Shown here piece by piece: positions 42,095 to 50,650 of a DNA stretch of 64,000 nucleotides. Under the pieces are notes generated by a model that searched no databases, had not been told where the DNA came from, and saw only the letters and a list, made by a program, of their open reading frames with translations. The stretch comes from UBA4582 sp038106185 (GTDB taxonomy: Bacteria > Pseudomonadota > Gammaproteobacteria > Pseudomonadales > Azotimanducaceae): positions 1 through 64,000 of the forward strand of contig JAYODE010000017.1 in the NCBI GenBank assembly GCA_038106185.1, in the 5' to 3' direction. Every line of letters starts with the position of its first letter. Position 1 is the stretch's first letter. The position numbers and the translations under genes were made by a program.

Positions 42095-43876
42095 CTGACT
42101 GTCCTGAAGCAGACTTTTGGCTTCCTCGAATTCAGGCCACCCCAAGACGAGATCATCAGCCGCTTGATCAGTGGCGGTGACGCCATGGTGATCATGCCTA
42201 CCGGCGGCGGTAAGTCTTTGTGCTACCAAATACCGGCCATCGTCAGACCTGGCTGTGGCGTGGTCATTTCACCACTCATCGCCCTGATGCAGAATCAGGT
42301 CGATGCGCTGCACGAACTCGGAGTTCGCGCCAACTTCCTTAATTCAACCCTGGACCGAGACGAGTCACTGGCCATCGAACAGGCCCTGCTTGAAGGGGAA
42401 CTTGACCTGCTTTACATCGCGCCTGAACGCTTGGTGCAGCCGCAGATGCTGGCCCTACTGAAGCGCGCCCAGATTAGCTTGTTTGCGATTGACGAGGCGC
42501 ACTGCGTCTCTCAATGGGGTCATGACTTTCGAGTCGATTATCTACAACTGAGTCTGCTGCATCGCGAATTTCCCGACATACCACGAATAGCGTTGACGGC
42601 CACCGCAGATAGCCGGACTCGCGAGGAAATCATTCAGCGCCTGAACCTTGGTGCTGCCGGCCATTTCTTCGCCGGCTTTGATAGACCCAATATTCGCTAT
42701 ACCATCACCTTGAAACAGAATCCAAGGGTCCAGCTGCTGCGTTTTTTGAACGACGCTCACCGCAATGATGCCGGTATCATTTACTGCCTGTCTCGCAAGA
42801 AAACGGAAGAAACAGCGGCCTGGCTTCAGGACCAGGGATTTAGCGCGCTACCCTACCATGCCGGCCTGTCTGCGGAGCAGCGCGCCCTAAACCAAATGCG
42901 CTTTCTCCGTGAAGAGAGCGTCATCATTGTCGCCACTATCGCCTTTGGGATGGGAATCGACAAGCCGGATGTGCGCTTCGTTGCGCACCTGGATCTGCCC
43001 AAGACCATCGAATCCTATTACCAGGAAACTGGCAGAGCCGGGCGGGACGGTCTGCCCGCCGACGCTTGGATGATCTATGGGTTGCAAGACGTCATCAAAC
43101 TGCGGCAGATGATGGACGGCTCTGACGGCAGCCCAGAGTTCAAGCGGTTAGAGCAACATCGACTCAATGCGATGCTGGGTCTCTGTGAGATCACCTCCTG
43201 TCGGCGACACGCTTTGCTGGCCTATTTTGATGAGGTCTCTTCAGAGCGATGCGAGAACTGCGATACCTGCCTGAGTCCCGTCTCGACCTGGGATGCCACC
43301 GACGCCTGCCGCCGCGCACTCAGCGTGGTCTTTCGAACCGGCCAGCGCTTTGGTGTGAATCACGTCATTGATGTCTTAAGGGGTACCGCTACGCCTAAGG
43401 TCAGTCAATTCGATCACCAGCTGTTACCCGTCTTTGGTCTGGGTAAGGAACTCGTCGCAGAACAGTGGCGCTCGGTTTTCCGTCAGCTGGTGGCCAGAGG
43501 ATTTCTCAGCGTCAACGTGGATGCCTTTGGCGCGCTGCAGCTCGAAGAAAAGTCCAGGCCTTTACTGCGGGGTGAGATCACCCTGGAGCTGCGTCGGGAT
43601 TTGAAAACGACCGCGGCGAAGCAGCAGACTCGAACCCCCATCAGCAATGATATCGACGTCGAACTCTGGGAAGCCTTAAGAGAATGTCGCCGTGGTCTGG
43701 CAGAAACGCAACGAGTCCCACCCTATGTCATTTTTTCCAACAACACGCTGCAAGCGATGGCAGAGCAAAGGCCCCAAACCATCGAAGCCTTCAGCCAGCT
43801 TTCCGGCGTTGGTGAGCGTAAGCGGGATAAATATGGCCCTGCATTTCTTGAAGTTCTCCGTAACGCCCAGGGTTAG
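42083..43876 (+). CDS. recQ: ATP-dependent DNA helicase RecQ
   Basis: A 597-residue superfamily 2 helicase. IMPTGGGKSLCYQIPA is Walker A, LFAIDEAHCVSQWGHDFR the DEAH box with aromatic-rich loop, and YYQETGRAGRDGLPADAWM motif VI. The zinc-binding region is present as CRRHALLAYF followed by CENCDTC, then the RQC winged helix. A C-terminal HRDC-like domain follows (RPQTIEAFSQLSGVGERKRD). It unwinds DNA in recombination and repair. The start lies in a repeat (42049). Confidence 0.96.
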   Translation: MNNALTVLKQTFGFLEFRPPQDEIISRLISGGDAMVIMPTGGGKSLCYQIPAIVRPGCGVVISPLIALMQNQVDALHELGVRANFLNSTLDRDESLAIEQALLEGELDLLYIAPERLVQPQMLALLKRAQISLFAIDEAHCVSQWGHDFRVDYLQLSLLHREFPDIPRIALTATADSRTREEIIQRLNLGAAGHFFAGFDRPNIRYTITLKQNPRVQLLRFLNDAHRNDAGIIYCLSRKKTEETAAWLQDQGFSALPYHAGLSAEQRALNQMRFLREESVIIVATIAFGMGIDKPDVRFVAHLDLPKTIESYYQETGRAGRDGLPADAWMIYGLQDVIKLRQMMDGSDGSPEFKRLEQHRLNAMLGLCEITSCRRHALLAYFDEVSSERCENCDTCLSPVSTWDATDACRRALSVVFRTGQRFGVNHVIDVLRGTATPKVSQFDHQLLPVFGLGKELVAEQWRSVFRQLVARGFLSVNVDAFGALQLEEKSRPLLRGEITLELRRDLKTTAAKQQTRTPISNDIDVELWEALRECRRGLAETQRVPPYVIFSNNTLQAMAEQRPQTIEAFSQLSGVGERKRDKYGPAFLEVLRNAQG

Positions 43877-43889
43877 CAAACTCGCGCTT

Positions 43890-45104
43890 TCAGACGGCGG
43901 GACCGACTCGCGGCGCCGGATCAAAAGTGACGGGCATTCGAGTTAAACCAGAGATAAAGTTCGACGGCATCCAGCTGAGCTCGCCGGCGACCCGCAGGTT
44001 TTGCATACGGGACAAAACCTCACGCAGAATCGCATCAATCTCTAGCCGAGCGAACCATTGACCCAGGCAGACATGATGCCCGCCACCGAATGCGAGATGC
44101 CTGTTGGGCGTGCGCAGAATATTCAACTGCTCAGCCTCGGCAAACGCCGCGGCATCTCGATTGGCCGCGCCGTAATAAAGAACGACCTTGTCACCGGCCT
44201 TGATATCCTGGTCCTGAATGCGGGTATCCATCGTTGCCGTGCGTCGCATATAGATCACCGGCGATGTCCAGCGGAGCAACTCATCACGCGCGGTCTCCAG
44301 ATGCTCACTGACATTCGACTGCAAAAGCGCCAGCTGATCTGGATGATTGAGCAGCTCATACATGCCTGTTGCGACCAGGTTACGGGTCGTGTCGCCGCCG
44401 GCATCAATCAACAGCATGAAAAACAACAGAAACTCGCCGTCAGTCAGTTTGCGACCATCAAGTTCTGCATGCAGCAGTTTGCTGGCAAGGTCATCCGCTG
44501 GCCTGGCACGCTTATTTCGGATGACACCCTGGCCGTACTCAAACATCTTTAGCACCGCCTTATTGATGGCATTTTCTGGTAGAGACTCGGGCGCGGAATG
44601 AATGACCTCCGTCAACTTATATAACTCACGACCATCGCTTAATGGCAGCCCCATCAAATCGGCAATAACAAACGAGGGCATCTCACCGGCAATGGCACTG
44701 ACAAAGTCACATTCGCCATCTTCGATAACGGCATCGACGATTTGGGTCGCCAGTTGCTCAATTCGAGCGTTATAGCTTTTCGCTGGGCCCTGGGTAAATT
44801 CTCGACTGATCAATTTTCGATAGGTTGTGTGCTCGGGCGGATCCATCATCAGCATCATCTTGTCCGGGCCAGAGAAATTCGCCTGACTCGGATCCGGATC
44901 CTGGATCATGATGGTTGGCTCGGACGAAAAGGTTTTCGCATCACGGCCGATATTGTAGACATCCTGGTGCCGGGTTATCGCCCAGAAGCCTCGGCCATCT
45001 GGCTCAGGGTGCCAATAGCAAGGCGCCTGCTCGCGCAACCAACGGTACTGATCCTGAGGATGTCCACCCCGAAATGATGCCGGGTTAAGTAGATCTATTT
45101 TCAT
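43890..45104 (-). CDS. Cytochrome P450
   Basis: A 404-residue soluble bacterial P450. LLIDAGGDTTRNLVATGMYE is the I-helix oxygen-binding region, DELLRW carries the ExxR motif, and LAFGGGHHVCLGQWFARLE is the heme-Cys loop. The style resembles CYPs acting on steroids, terpenes or fatty acids (CYP107/125/142-like), but the substrate is not certain. No ferredoxin or reductase gene adjoins it. The ATG at 45104 has GAGG eight bases upstream and is preferred over a GTG at 45113. It converges with recQ, 13 bp apart. Confidence 0.94.
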   Translation of the reverse strand: MKIDLLNPASFRGGHPQDQYRWLREQAPCYWHPEPDGRGFWAITRHQDVYNIGRDAKTFSSEPTIMIQDPDPSQANFSGPDKMMLMMDPPEHTTYRKLISREFTQGPAKSYNARIEQLATQIVDAVIEDGECDFVSAIAGEMPSFVIADLMGLPLSDGRELYKLTEVIHSAPESLPENAINKAVLKMFEYGQGVIRNKRARPADDLASKLLHAELDGRKLTDGEFLLFFMLLIDAGGDTTRNLVATGMYELLNHPDQLALLQSNVSEHLETARDELLRWTSPVIYMRRTATMDTRIQDQDIKAGDKVVLYYGAANRDAAAFAEAEQLNILRTPNRHLAFGGGHHVCLGQWFARLEIDAILREVLSRMQNLRVAGELSWMPSNFISGLTRMPVTFDPAPRVGPAV

Positions 45105-45193
45105 CGAATCCACCTCTTATGCCATGTTTCTCATTTGTTTCTGCCGCCACTCGGCCTCAATATCCAGCATTCGTCGATGATGTTTCAAGCACG

Positions 45194-46345
45194 CTACATC
45201 CAGACTTCCCGATTGTGCGCGCGGCCTATCTCGCGGGTCAATTTCGCAGCTAACAAGGGTGCCAGGTGGCACTGATTGGCCATCGCCATCACACGGGCTT
45301 GGTCAGCGGTTGATAGCGCCGAGTAGTCTGCCTGTAATCTTGCCAGCAGGTAGAAGCGGTAAGGTTGCGCCAGAGCTTTGACACCAATCTGGTCGATCTC
45401 GAAATGACACATTCCTACACCCCGTTGGATCGGGGTCATGGCTATCGGTTGTTGTTCGTCGAGCCACTCATTGATCAAGTTCGCGGCAGCCAAGGTTTCC
45501 GGCACCAGATCGCGGGCAACATGCTGCAATAACGCGGTCATGGTACCAGAGAGCTGATCGTCGGCTTCCTGGGCGCTTTGGACCGAACTTGCATCACTTT
45601 CAGCGAGCGCATATTCACCGATATCCGGCTCGGGCCGATTCATTCGCTCTACCCAGCGAAAGACATGAATCGCGTTCGCCTGCATCAGCGCCAGCGGCTT
45701 TGGATCACGACCAAGATGCGCGTACATGGGCGCCATCATGCCATAGTCAGCGATAGTCGGCGCCGCCCCTAACAGGTAGGGTACGTCGCGCAAGTGGTCA
45801 TTGAGCAGTCTCAGAAACTCGGCATAAAGGCTTTCAACCAATGAAAAAGTCGAACTCACCGCACCAAATGCTTCACCAGCGTTGCGCATTCGTGCCATGG
45901 TCTGCTCCGCCAGGGCGACCCTGTCTCGATCTCGAGGAATCATCGATTGAAAATGGAAGGCGAGGAAATTCAAATTCTCTGCCGGATAATTCCAGCGATA
46001 GTGCATGGCCGGACGCAACAGACCTTCTGACCCGATGACATCAAACAGGCGAGCCAGAAAGCGCTGCCAAGGCGTCTTGGGGAGCGACTGGCCACCGCGA
46101 AGGTTTTCAAAATAGTCGATGATGGCCGTGCTATCACGGATCACTCGGCCCTCGGCCGTCTCTAGTATCGGAATTGATTGACCACCTGCATGGGGTCTGA
46201 CTTGGTCTCGAAAGTGCGCAGTGGTCGGCGTGATTTCTCGATAGGGAATTCGCTGCTTGATAAGGTAAGCCCGGGCTTTACCCGTGTACAAAGACAAAGG
46301 CGTGCCGTACAGCGTCTGGATACCAGGAGTAGGTTCAGCATGCAT
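45194..46345 (-). CDS. Glutathione S-transferase family protein
   Basis: A 383-residue protein with an N-terminal thioredoxin-like GST domain: TLYGTPLSLYTGKARAYLIK, then GGQSIPILETAEGRVIRDST containing the cis-Pro and glutathione Ser/Thr contact. A helical GST C-terminal domain (YLLGAAPTIADYGMMAPMYA) is followed by about 120 extra residues. This is longer than a typical GST of 200-230 residues. The stop lies 89 bp before the P450, and a second open frame covers that spacer. Substrate unknown. Confidence 0.85.
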   Translation of the reverse strand: MHAEPTPGIQTLYGTPLSLYTGKARAYLIKQRIPYREITPTTAHFRDQVRPHAGGQSIPILETAEGRVIRDSTAIIDYFENLRGGQSLPKTPWQRFLARLFDVIGSEGLLRPAMHYRWNYPAENLNFLAFHFQSMIPRDRDRVALAEQTMARMRNAGEAFGAVSSTFSLVESLYAEFLRLLNDHLRDVPYLLGAAPTIADYGMMAPMYAHLGRDPKPLALMQANAIHVFRWVERMNRPEPDIGEYALAESDASSVQSAQEADDQLSGTMTALLQHVARDLVPETLAAANLINEWLDEQQPIAMTPIQRGVGMCHFEIDQIGVKALAQPYRFYLLARLQADYSALSTADQARVMAMANQCHLAPLLAAKLTREIGRAHNREVWM

Positions 46346-46618
46346 GAATCGTCTGCCTCGTTCATTGCCATAAGAGATGCGAGCTGTCGATCGCCATTTG
46401 CCTTGCGACGACCCATTTACAATATGCGCCGAGCGATAGGTCTGTCACTGGCACTAACATACCTTGAACGGCAACCTAGACTCAACACAGAAGTCTATTC
46501 GCTGTTTGTTACCCGCTTGCTGGCAGCCTATCCACGACTTTTCACGACTTGTTCACCGCTTGATTTGCCCGGTCCGCGTCGTTAACCTGCTTCGCTCAAC
46601 GCCACGAGGATATCGTCT

Positions 46619-47707
46619 ATGTCTGCCTACAGTATCGAGATACTCAGGTCCAATCTTGCCACCACTCGCGTCACACCCATGGCCGACCCTGCGCAGGTGG
46701 TTCTGGATAGCCAGTCGGTTTTGCTACAGGTTGATCAGTTTGCTCTGACAGCAAACAACATCACTTATGGCGTCGCCGGAGACATGATCGGCTATTGGCA
46801 ATTTTTTCCGGCCGAAACTGGCTGGGGCCGCATTCCGGTCTGGGGCATGGCGACGGTCATGCGCAGTGAGGCGCAAGGCATTGAGCCGGGTCAGCGATTC
46901 TACGGCTATTTCCCGATGTCCAGCTATCTTGTGGTACAAGCCGCTCGAGTAAGTGAGCGAGGCTTTGTTGATGCCATCGCGCATCGTGCAGCACTGCCGC
47001 CGACCTATAACCAATATTCTCGAGTTAACCCGCAGAATGGCTACCTGCCAAAGTTTGACCGCCACCAGATGGTTTACCGACCATTATTTACAACTTCTTT
47101 TGTCCTGGATGATTTCATTGTCGACAACGGGCATTTTGGCGCAGACAACATCATCCTCTCCAGCGCTTCCAGTAAGACTTCTTTGGGTCTCGCCTCGCTG
47201 CTAAAAGCGCACCGAAACCTATCCATCACCGGCTTGACCTCAAGCAGTAACCTGAACTTTGTCAACCGGTTGGGTCTGTATGACACCCTTGTCACCTACG
47301 AAGAAATTGAAACCCTGAACAACCGCCAGCCGAGTGTCTTTGTGGACATGGCCGGCAACCGCGGAGTCCTGTCGCGCATTCATGGGCATTTTCAGGACCA
47401 GCTCAAATACAGCTGCGGCGTGGGTATCACCCATTGGGAGTCTAGAGATGCCGCAGTCCTCGCGACACTGCCCGGACCCAAGCCAGTCATGTTCTTTGCA
47501 CCGAGCCAGATTCAGAAGCGCCACAAGGAATGGGGGCCTGAGAATTTTCAGAGGAAGCTGGCCACGGCCTGGGATCTCTTTCTAACAAGGGTTGACGACT
47601 GGATCACGATCGAGGTTCGTCACGGTGAAACCGGGCTTCTTACCACCTATGCCGAGGTCCTCGCTGGTGCTGAACCGAACAAGGCCTTCGTCATTGAACT
47701 GGAGTGA
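46619..47707 (+). CDS. DUF2855 family protein
   Basis: A 362-residue protein starting at the ATG 46619 with ACGAGGA upstream. It follows the DUF2855 pattern: DQFALTANNITYGVAGDMIG, WQFFPAETGWGRIPVWGMAT and YRPLFTTSFVLDDFIVDNG. The overall plan resembles medium-chain reductases, with a loose nucleotide-binding region (IILSSASSKTSLGLASLLKA). No function has been established for the family. It is divergent from the GST gene across 273 bp without another supported gene. Confidence 0.85.
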   Translation: MSAYSIEILRSNLATTRVTPMADPAQVVLDSQSVLLQVDQFALTANNITYGVAGDMIGYWQFFPAETGWGRIPVWGMATVMRSEAQGIEPGQRFYGYFPMSSYLVVQAARVSERGFVDAIAHRAALPPTYNQYSRVNPQNGYLPKFDRHQMVYRPLFTTSFVLDDFIVDNGHFGADNIILSSASSKTSLGLASLLKAHRNLSITGLTSSSNLNFVNRLGLYDTLVTYEEIETLNNRQPSVFVDMAGNRGVLSRIHGHFQDQLKYSCGVGITHWESRDAAVLATLPGPKPVMFFAPSQIQKRHKEWGPENFQRKLATAWDLFLTRVDDWITIEVRHGETGLLTTYAEVLAGAEPNKAFVIELE

Positions 47708-47779
47708 CCGAGAGTCACTCGACAGACTCGAAGAATCTACCATCGATTTCCATGACAGCCGGACTTGGGTTTTTAAGTT

Positions 47780-47826
47780 AGCGTAGACCTTCGCATAGAC
47801 CTTCGCATAGACCTTAGCGTAGGCTC
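47780..47826. repeat. 12-nt tandem repeat, about 3-4 copies
   Basis: CGCATAGACCTT at 47792 and 47804, with diverged copies at 47780 and 47816, in the convergent spacer between the DUF2855 and NUDIX genes. Confidence 0.9.
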
Positions 47827-47884
47827 TACCTTCCTACTTAGATCCGATTGCGGAATCAACATGAGCTGTTCGCGCCCTTCTTTG

Positions 47885-48637
47885 TCAGTAGATTTCGACG
47901 GTATTTTCAAAGACGAACCCACTTTCGGCCAGAACCAGGCGATGCCGCTCTCCATCAATATCTGCATCGGCGCGCTCATAACCGGCATCACCCTGCCAAA
48001 GGGCGACTCTGACGCCTTGTGCGTTTTTGACCACTCGAGTCTCATAGACCTTGTGCGGCTGACTCGCAAAATGTGCCATAATCTCCTGACCAGAACCATG
48101 TAGCGCCAGATGATGAAGGGTGATCCAGGTCGGTGGCGCAAGATCTATTTCACCCGCCTTATGTCGCGCCAGCGCATCGGCAGGATTAATCCATAAGTGA
48201 TCCAGTATCTCGCCGCCATCAATTCTTATGGGTTCATCAACAAGGGTTCGGGTCGCGAAGAACCAGGTAGCAAAACGCTTCGGGGTAGTCGCCGGCGGCG
48301 TCCAGTGGGCAAACAGCACAAAGTCGTCGGCAGCCGAGGCCAAACCTGCCTCTTCCATCGTTTCTCGGGCTGCAGCGTTTCGGGCAGCGACATCGACATT
48401 GCCATCTTCAGGATAATCCTCTGGATCTATGCGTCCACCCGGAAAAACCCACATACCACCAAAAGCAATCTTTGAGTTCTTTCGTAACATCAAGACCTCT
48501 ACACCCGCGGCGTCGCCGAAGTCTTTGAGAAGCACTACGGTTGCCGCCGGAATTGGCGCAGCTACGTTCTCTTCGCTGACGGGCTTCAGATCACCGTAAA
48601 TATCGTTGCGATGGGTCTTGTCTGATGGTTCGTTGAT
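47885..48637 (-). CDS. NUDIX hydrolase, possibly with an ATC start codon
   Basis: The NUDIX box is present as GGRIDPEDYPEDG...AARETMEEAGL, preceded by MWVFPGG. The first canonical start would be a GTG at 48535, but the frame upstream stays open and protein-like (INEPSDKTHRNDIYGDLKPV) for 34 codons. It is preceded by a perfect AGGAG (48645-48649), seven bases before an ATC at 48637. No ATG, GTG or TTG lies in that stretch. I therefore annotate the longer form, about 250 residues, with a non-canonical start or a sequence error. It hydrolyses a nucleoside-diphosphate-linked substrate. The upstream gene ends 28 bp before. Confidence 0.78.
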   Translation of the reverse strand: MNEPSDKTHRNDIYGDLKPVSEENVAAPIPAATVVLLKDFGDAAGVEVLMLRKNSKIAFGGMWVFPGGRIDPEDYPEDGNVDVAARNAAARETMEEAGLASAADDFVLFAHWTPPATTPKRFATWFFATRTLVDEPIRIDGGEILDHLWINPADALARHKAGEIDLAPPTWITLHHLALHGSGQEIMAHFASQPHKVYETRVVKNAQGVRVALWQGDAGYERADADIDGERHRLVLAESGFVFENTVEIY

Positions 48638-48665
48638 GATGATGCTCCTGATTCGCCGTCAATAT

Positions 48666-49280
48666 TCATTCTGCTGGTGCCGCGATGTCACGACCCAACC
48701 CGTAAAATTCTCGATTCGGCAGCATTGAAGTGACGCTTGCCATACGATTGCTCAGGCCAAAAAATGCGGTAATGGCGCAGATATCCCAAATATCCTCATC
48801 ATTGAAGCCCAGGGCCTGTAGCTGCTGAAAGTCGTCCTCTGTGACGGCCGCAGCATCCAGGCTGACTTTCATCGCCAGATCCAACATGGCTTTTTGTCGT
48901 GAAGATAAATTGGCTTTACGGTAATTGATGGCCAGCTGATCGGCAATGATGGCATCCTTGGCACGAATTCGCAGAATAGCACCGTGGGCAACCACACAGT
49001 AGAGGCATTGATTGGCAGCGGAGGTTGCGACAACAATCATCTCACGCTCAGCCTTGCTCAAGCCGCCTTGTTTGTCCATCAGGGCATCATGATAGGCGAA
49101 GAAGGCACGAAACTCGGCAGGACGACGAGCGTAGACCAAAAACACGTTGGGGATGAAACCTGACTTCTCCTGAACCTCGAGTATTCGAAGTTTGATATCC
49201 TCCGGCAGGTCATTGATCTCAGGCAGAGGGAATCGCGAATTCACCCGCTCTTCACCCATTGCCGACTTCGACGCACCCAT
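48666..49280 (-). CDS. Peroxidase-related protein, AhpD/carboxymuconolactone decarboxylase fold
   Basis: About 204 residues. The helical AhpD-like core has SKAEREMIVVATSAANQCLY followed by CVVAHG, giving the CxxC...H active site (CLYCVVAH) of alkylhydroperoxidase D-like proteins. FIPNVFLVYARRPAEFRAFF matches the peroxidase-related subgroup. The ATG at 49280 has GGAG eight bases upstream; a GTG at 49289 overlaps that site. It probably reduces peroxides or acts as a disulfide reductase and is upstream of the NUDIX gene on the same strand. Confidence 0.88.
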   Translation of the reverse strand: MGASKSAMGEERVNSRFPLPEINDLPEDIKLRILEVQEKSGFIPNVFLVYARRPAEFRAFFAYHDALMDKQGGLSKAEREMIVVATSAANQCLYCVVAHGAILRIRAKDAIIADQLAINYRKANLSSRQKAMLDLAMKVSLDAAAVTEDDFQQLQALGFNDEDIWDICAITAFFGLSNRMASVTSMLPNREFYGLGRDIAAPAE

Positions 49281-49440
49281 ATCTGTCACTCCATGTCCGT
49301 GGCCCGTAGACTAATCGCCTTTCAACATAACAACAAGCAGGACGGAGTAACATCTTGCTGACGCAGGTTGGTGACGCGCTGGACAGGCTTTGGTGTTAAA
49401 AGGTAGAGTCAGTTATACATTAATCACCTGGAGCCTGACC

Positions 49441-50622
49441 ATGGCCTACGCACCTGACAATCGGGCCTTTTATGACGCTGACAGCCACATCATGGAGCTT
49501 CCCAACTTTCTCAAGGACTATGCCGACCCGGCTATTCGTGATGAGATTCCGCAAGTCAGCTATAGCGCTTCACTCGTTACAGACGAAGAAGTTGCGGTCA
49601 TCATGGCCCAAGGCGGACAACACACAGCTGAACACAAGGCCAGCATGGTGGCGCTGGGCGACAAGCTGATCGAGAGCTCCAAGGAAATTCAAGCTTTGGG
49701 CGCTTTTAACGGCGCCGATCGCAGCGTTGCGATGGACCTGTTAGGGTTCAAGAAGCAGCTGGTGTTTGCCACTCACAGCGTTGCCTTTCCGTTTCACCCC
49801 AGTTCAAAGAAGCCGCCCCATCTACGTTACGGTGCAACCCGCGCTCACAATCGCCATATGATTGACTTCTGCCAAGCTGACGATCGTTTATTGGGTGTCG
49901 GTATTGTTCCGCTGGACAGCCCTGAACACGCCATTGCTGAGTTAAAGTTCGCCATAGATTCTGGCTTGAAGGCCATCTGGGTTCCTCATCGAGCGCCGAT
50001 TGATATGTCACCTGGACATGTAGACCTGGAACCTTTCTGGGCACTGTTAGCAGAATCCGGGACTCCGTTTGTCCTGCATGTTGGCGGCTCACCCCTACAG
50101 GCACTGAAGTCCTGGAGCAACAACGGCCGCGGGGCGGTCAAGGACTGGATGGGTGGCGGCGAAAATGTTCGCACCAAAGATGCCGCGGTCATGCACCAAC
50201 CACCAGAGACCTTTATCAGCATGCTATTGCTTGACGGCGTTTTTGATCGCCATCCAAAACTTCGTGGGGCAGCCGTGGAACTTGGCGCTGGCTGGGTGCC
50301 CGAGCTGGTCAAGCGCCTGGACTGGGTCACAAAAATCTATAGCCGAGTCGATACCTCGGTAAGATTTGACCGCCCGCCCAGCCAACAACTCAGCGAGCAA
50401 ATGGGATTTACCCCCTTTCCGCACGAAGATGTGGCTAACCTGGTGGAACAATCGAACGCTGATCTCTATCTCTTCTCCAGCGATTATCCCCACGTCGAGG
50501 GTGGCCGGAATCCCATCAAAAAATTTGAGGACTCGCTGGCTGGCGAGACCGAAACTGTGAAGGAGAAGTTTTTCAGCGAAAATTTCCTGCGCCTTTGGCC
50601 AGAAGCCAGAGTCGGCAGTTAA
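49441..50622 (+). CDS. Amidohydrolase family 2 protein (ACMSD-like)
   Basis: A 393-residue TIM-barrel metallohydrolase. FYDADSHIMELPNFLKDYAD near the N-terminus gives the DxH-type metal motif, TPFVLHVGGSPLQ a central His, and FSSDYPHVEGGRNP the C-terminal Asp/His of the amidohydrolase 2 family. These enzymes include decarboxylases and hydrolases of aromatic or lactone substrates. The ATG at 49441 was chosen; an upstream in-frame GTG is less likely. Substrate unknown; it stands alone divergent from the AhpD-like gene. Confidence 0.88.
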   Translation: MAYAPDNRAFYDADSHIMELPNFLKDYADPAIRDEIPQVSYSASLVTDEEVAVIMAQGGQHTAEHKASMVALGDKLIESSKEIQALGAFNGADRSVAMDLLGFKKQLVFATHSVAFPFHPSSKKPPHLRYGATRAHNRHMIDFCQADDRLLGVGIVPLDSPEHAIAELKFAIDSGLKAIWVPHRAPIDMSPGHVDLEPFWALLAESGTPFVLHVGGSPLQALKSWSNNGRGAVKDWMGGGENVRTKDAAVMHQPPETFISMLLLDGVFDRHPKLRGAAVELGAGWVPELVKRLDWVTKIYSRVDTSVRFDRPPSQQLSEQMGFTPFPHEDVANLVEQSNADLYLFSSDYPHVEGGRNPIKKFEDSLAGETETVKEKFFSENFLRLWPEARVGS

Positions 50623-50650
50623 ACGCGCCAATCGCAACCGAGTGCGCCTC

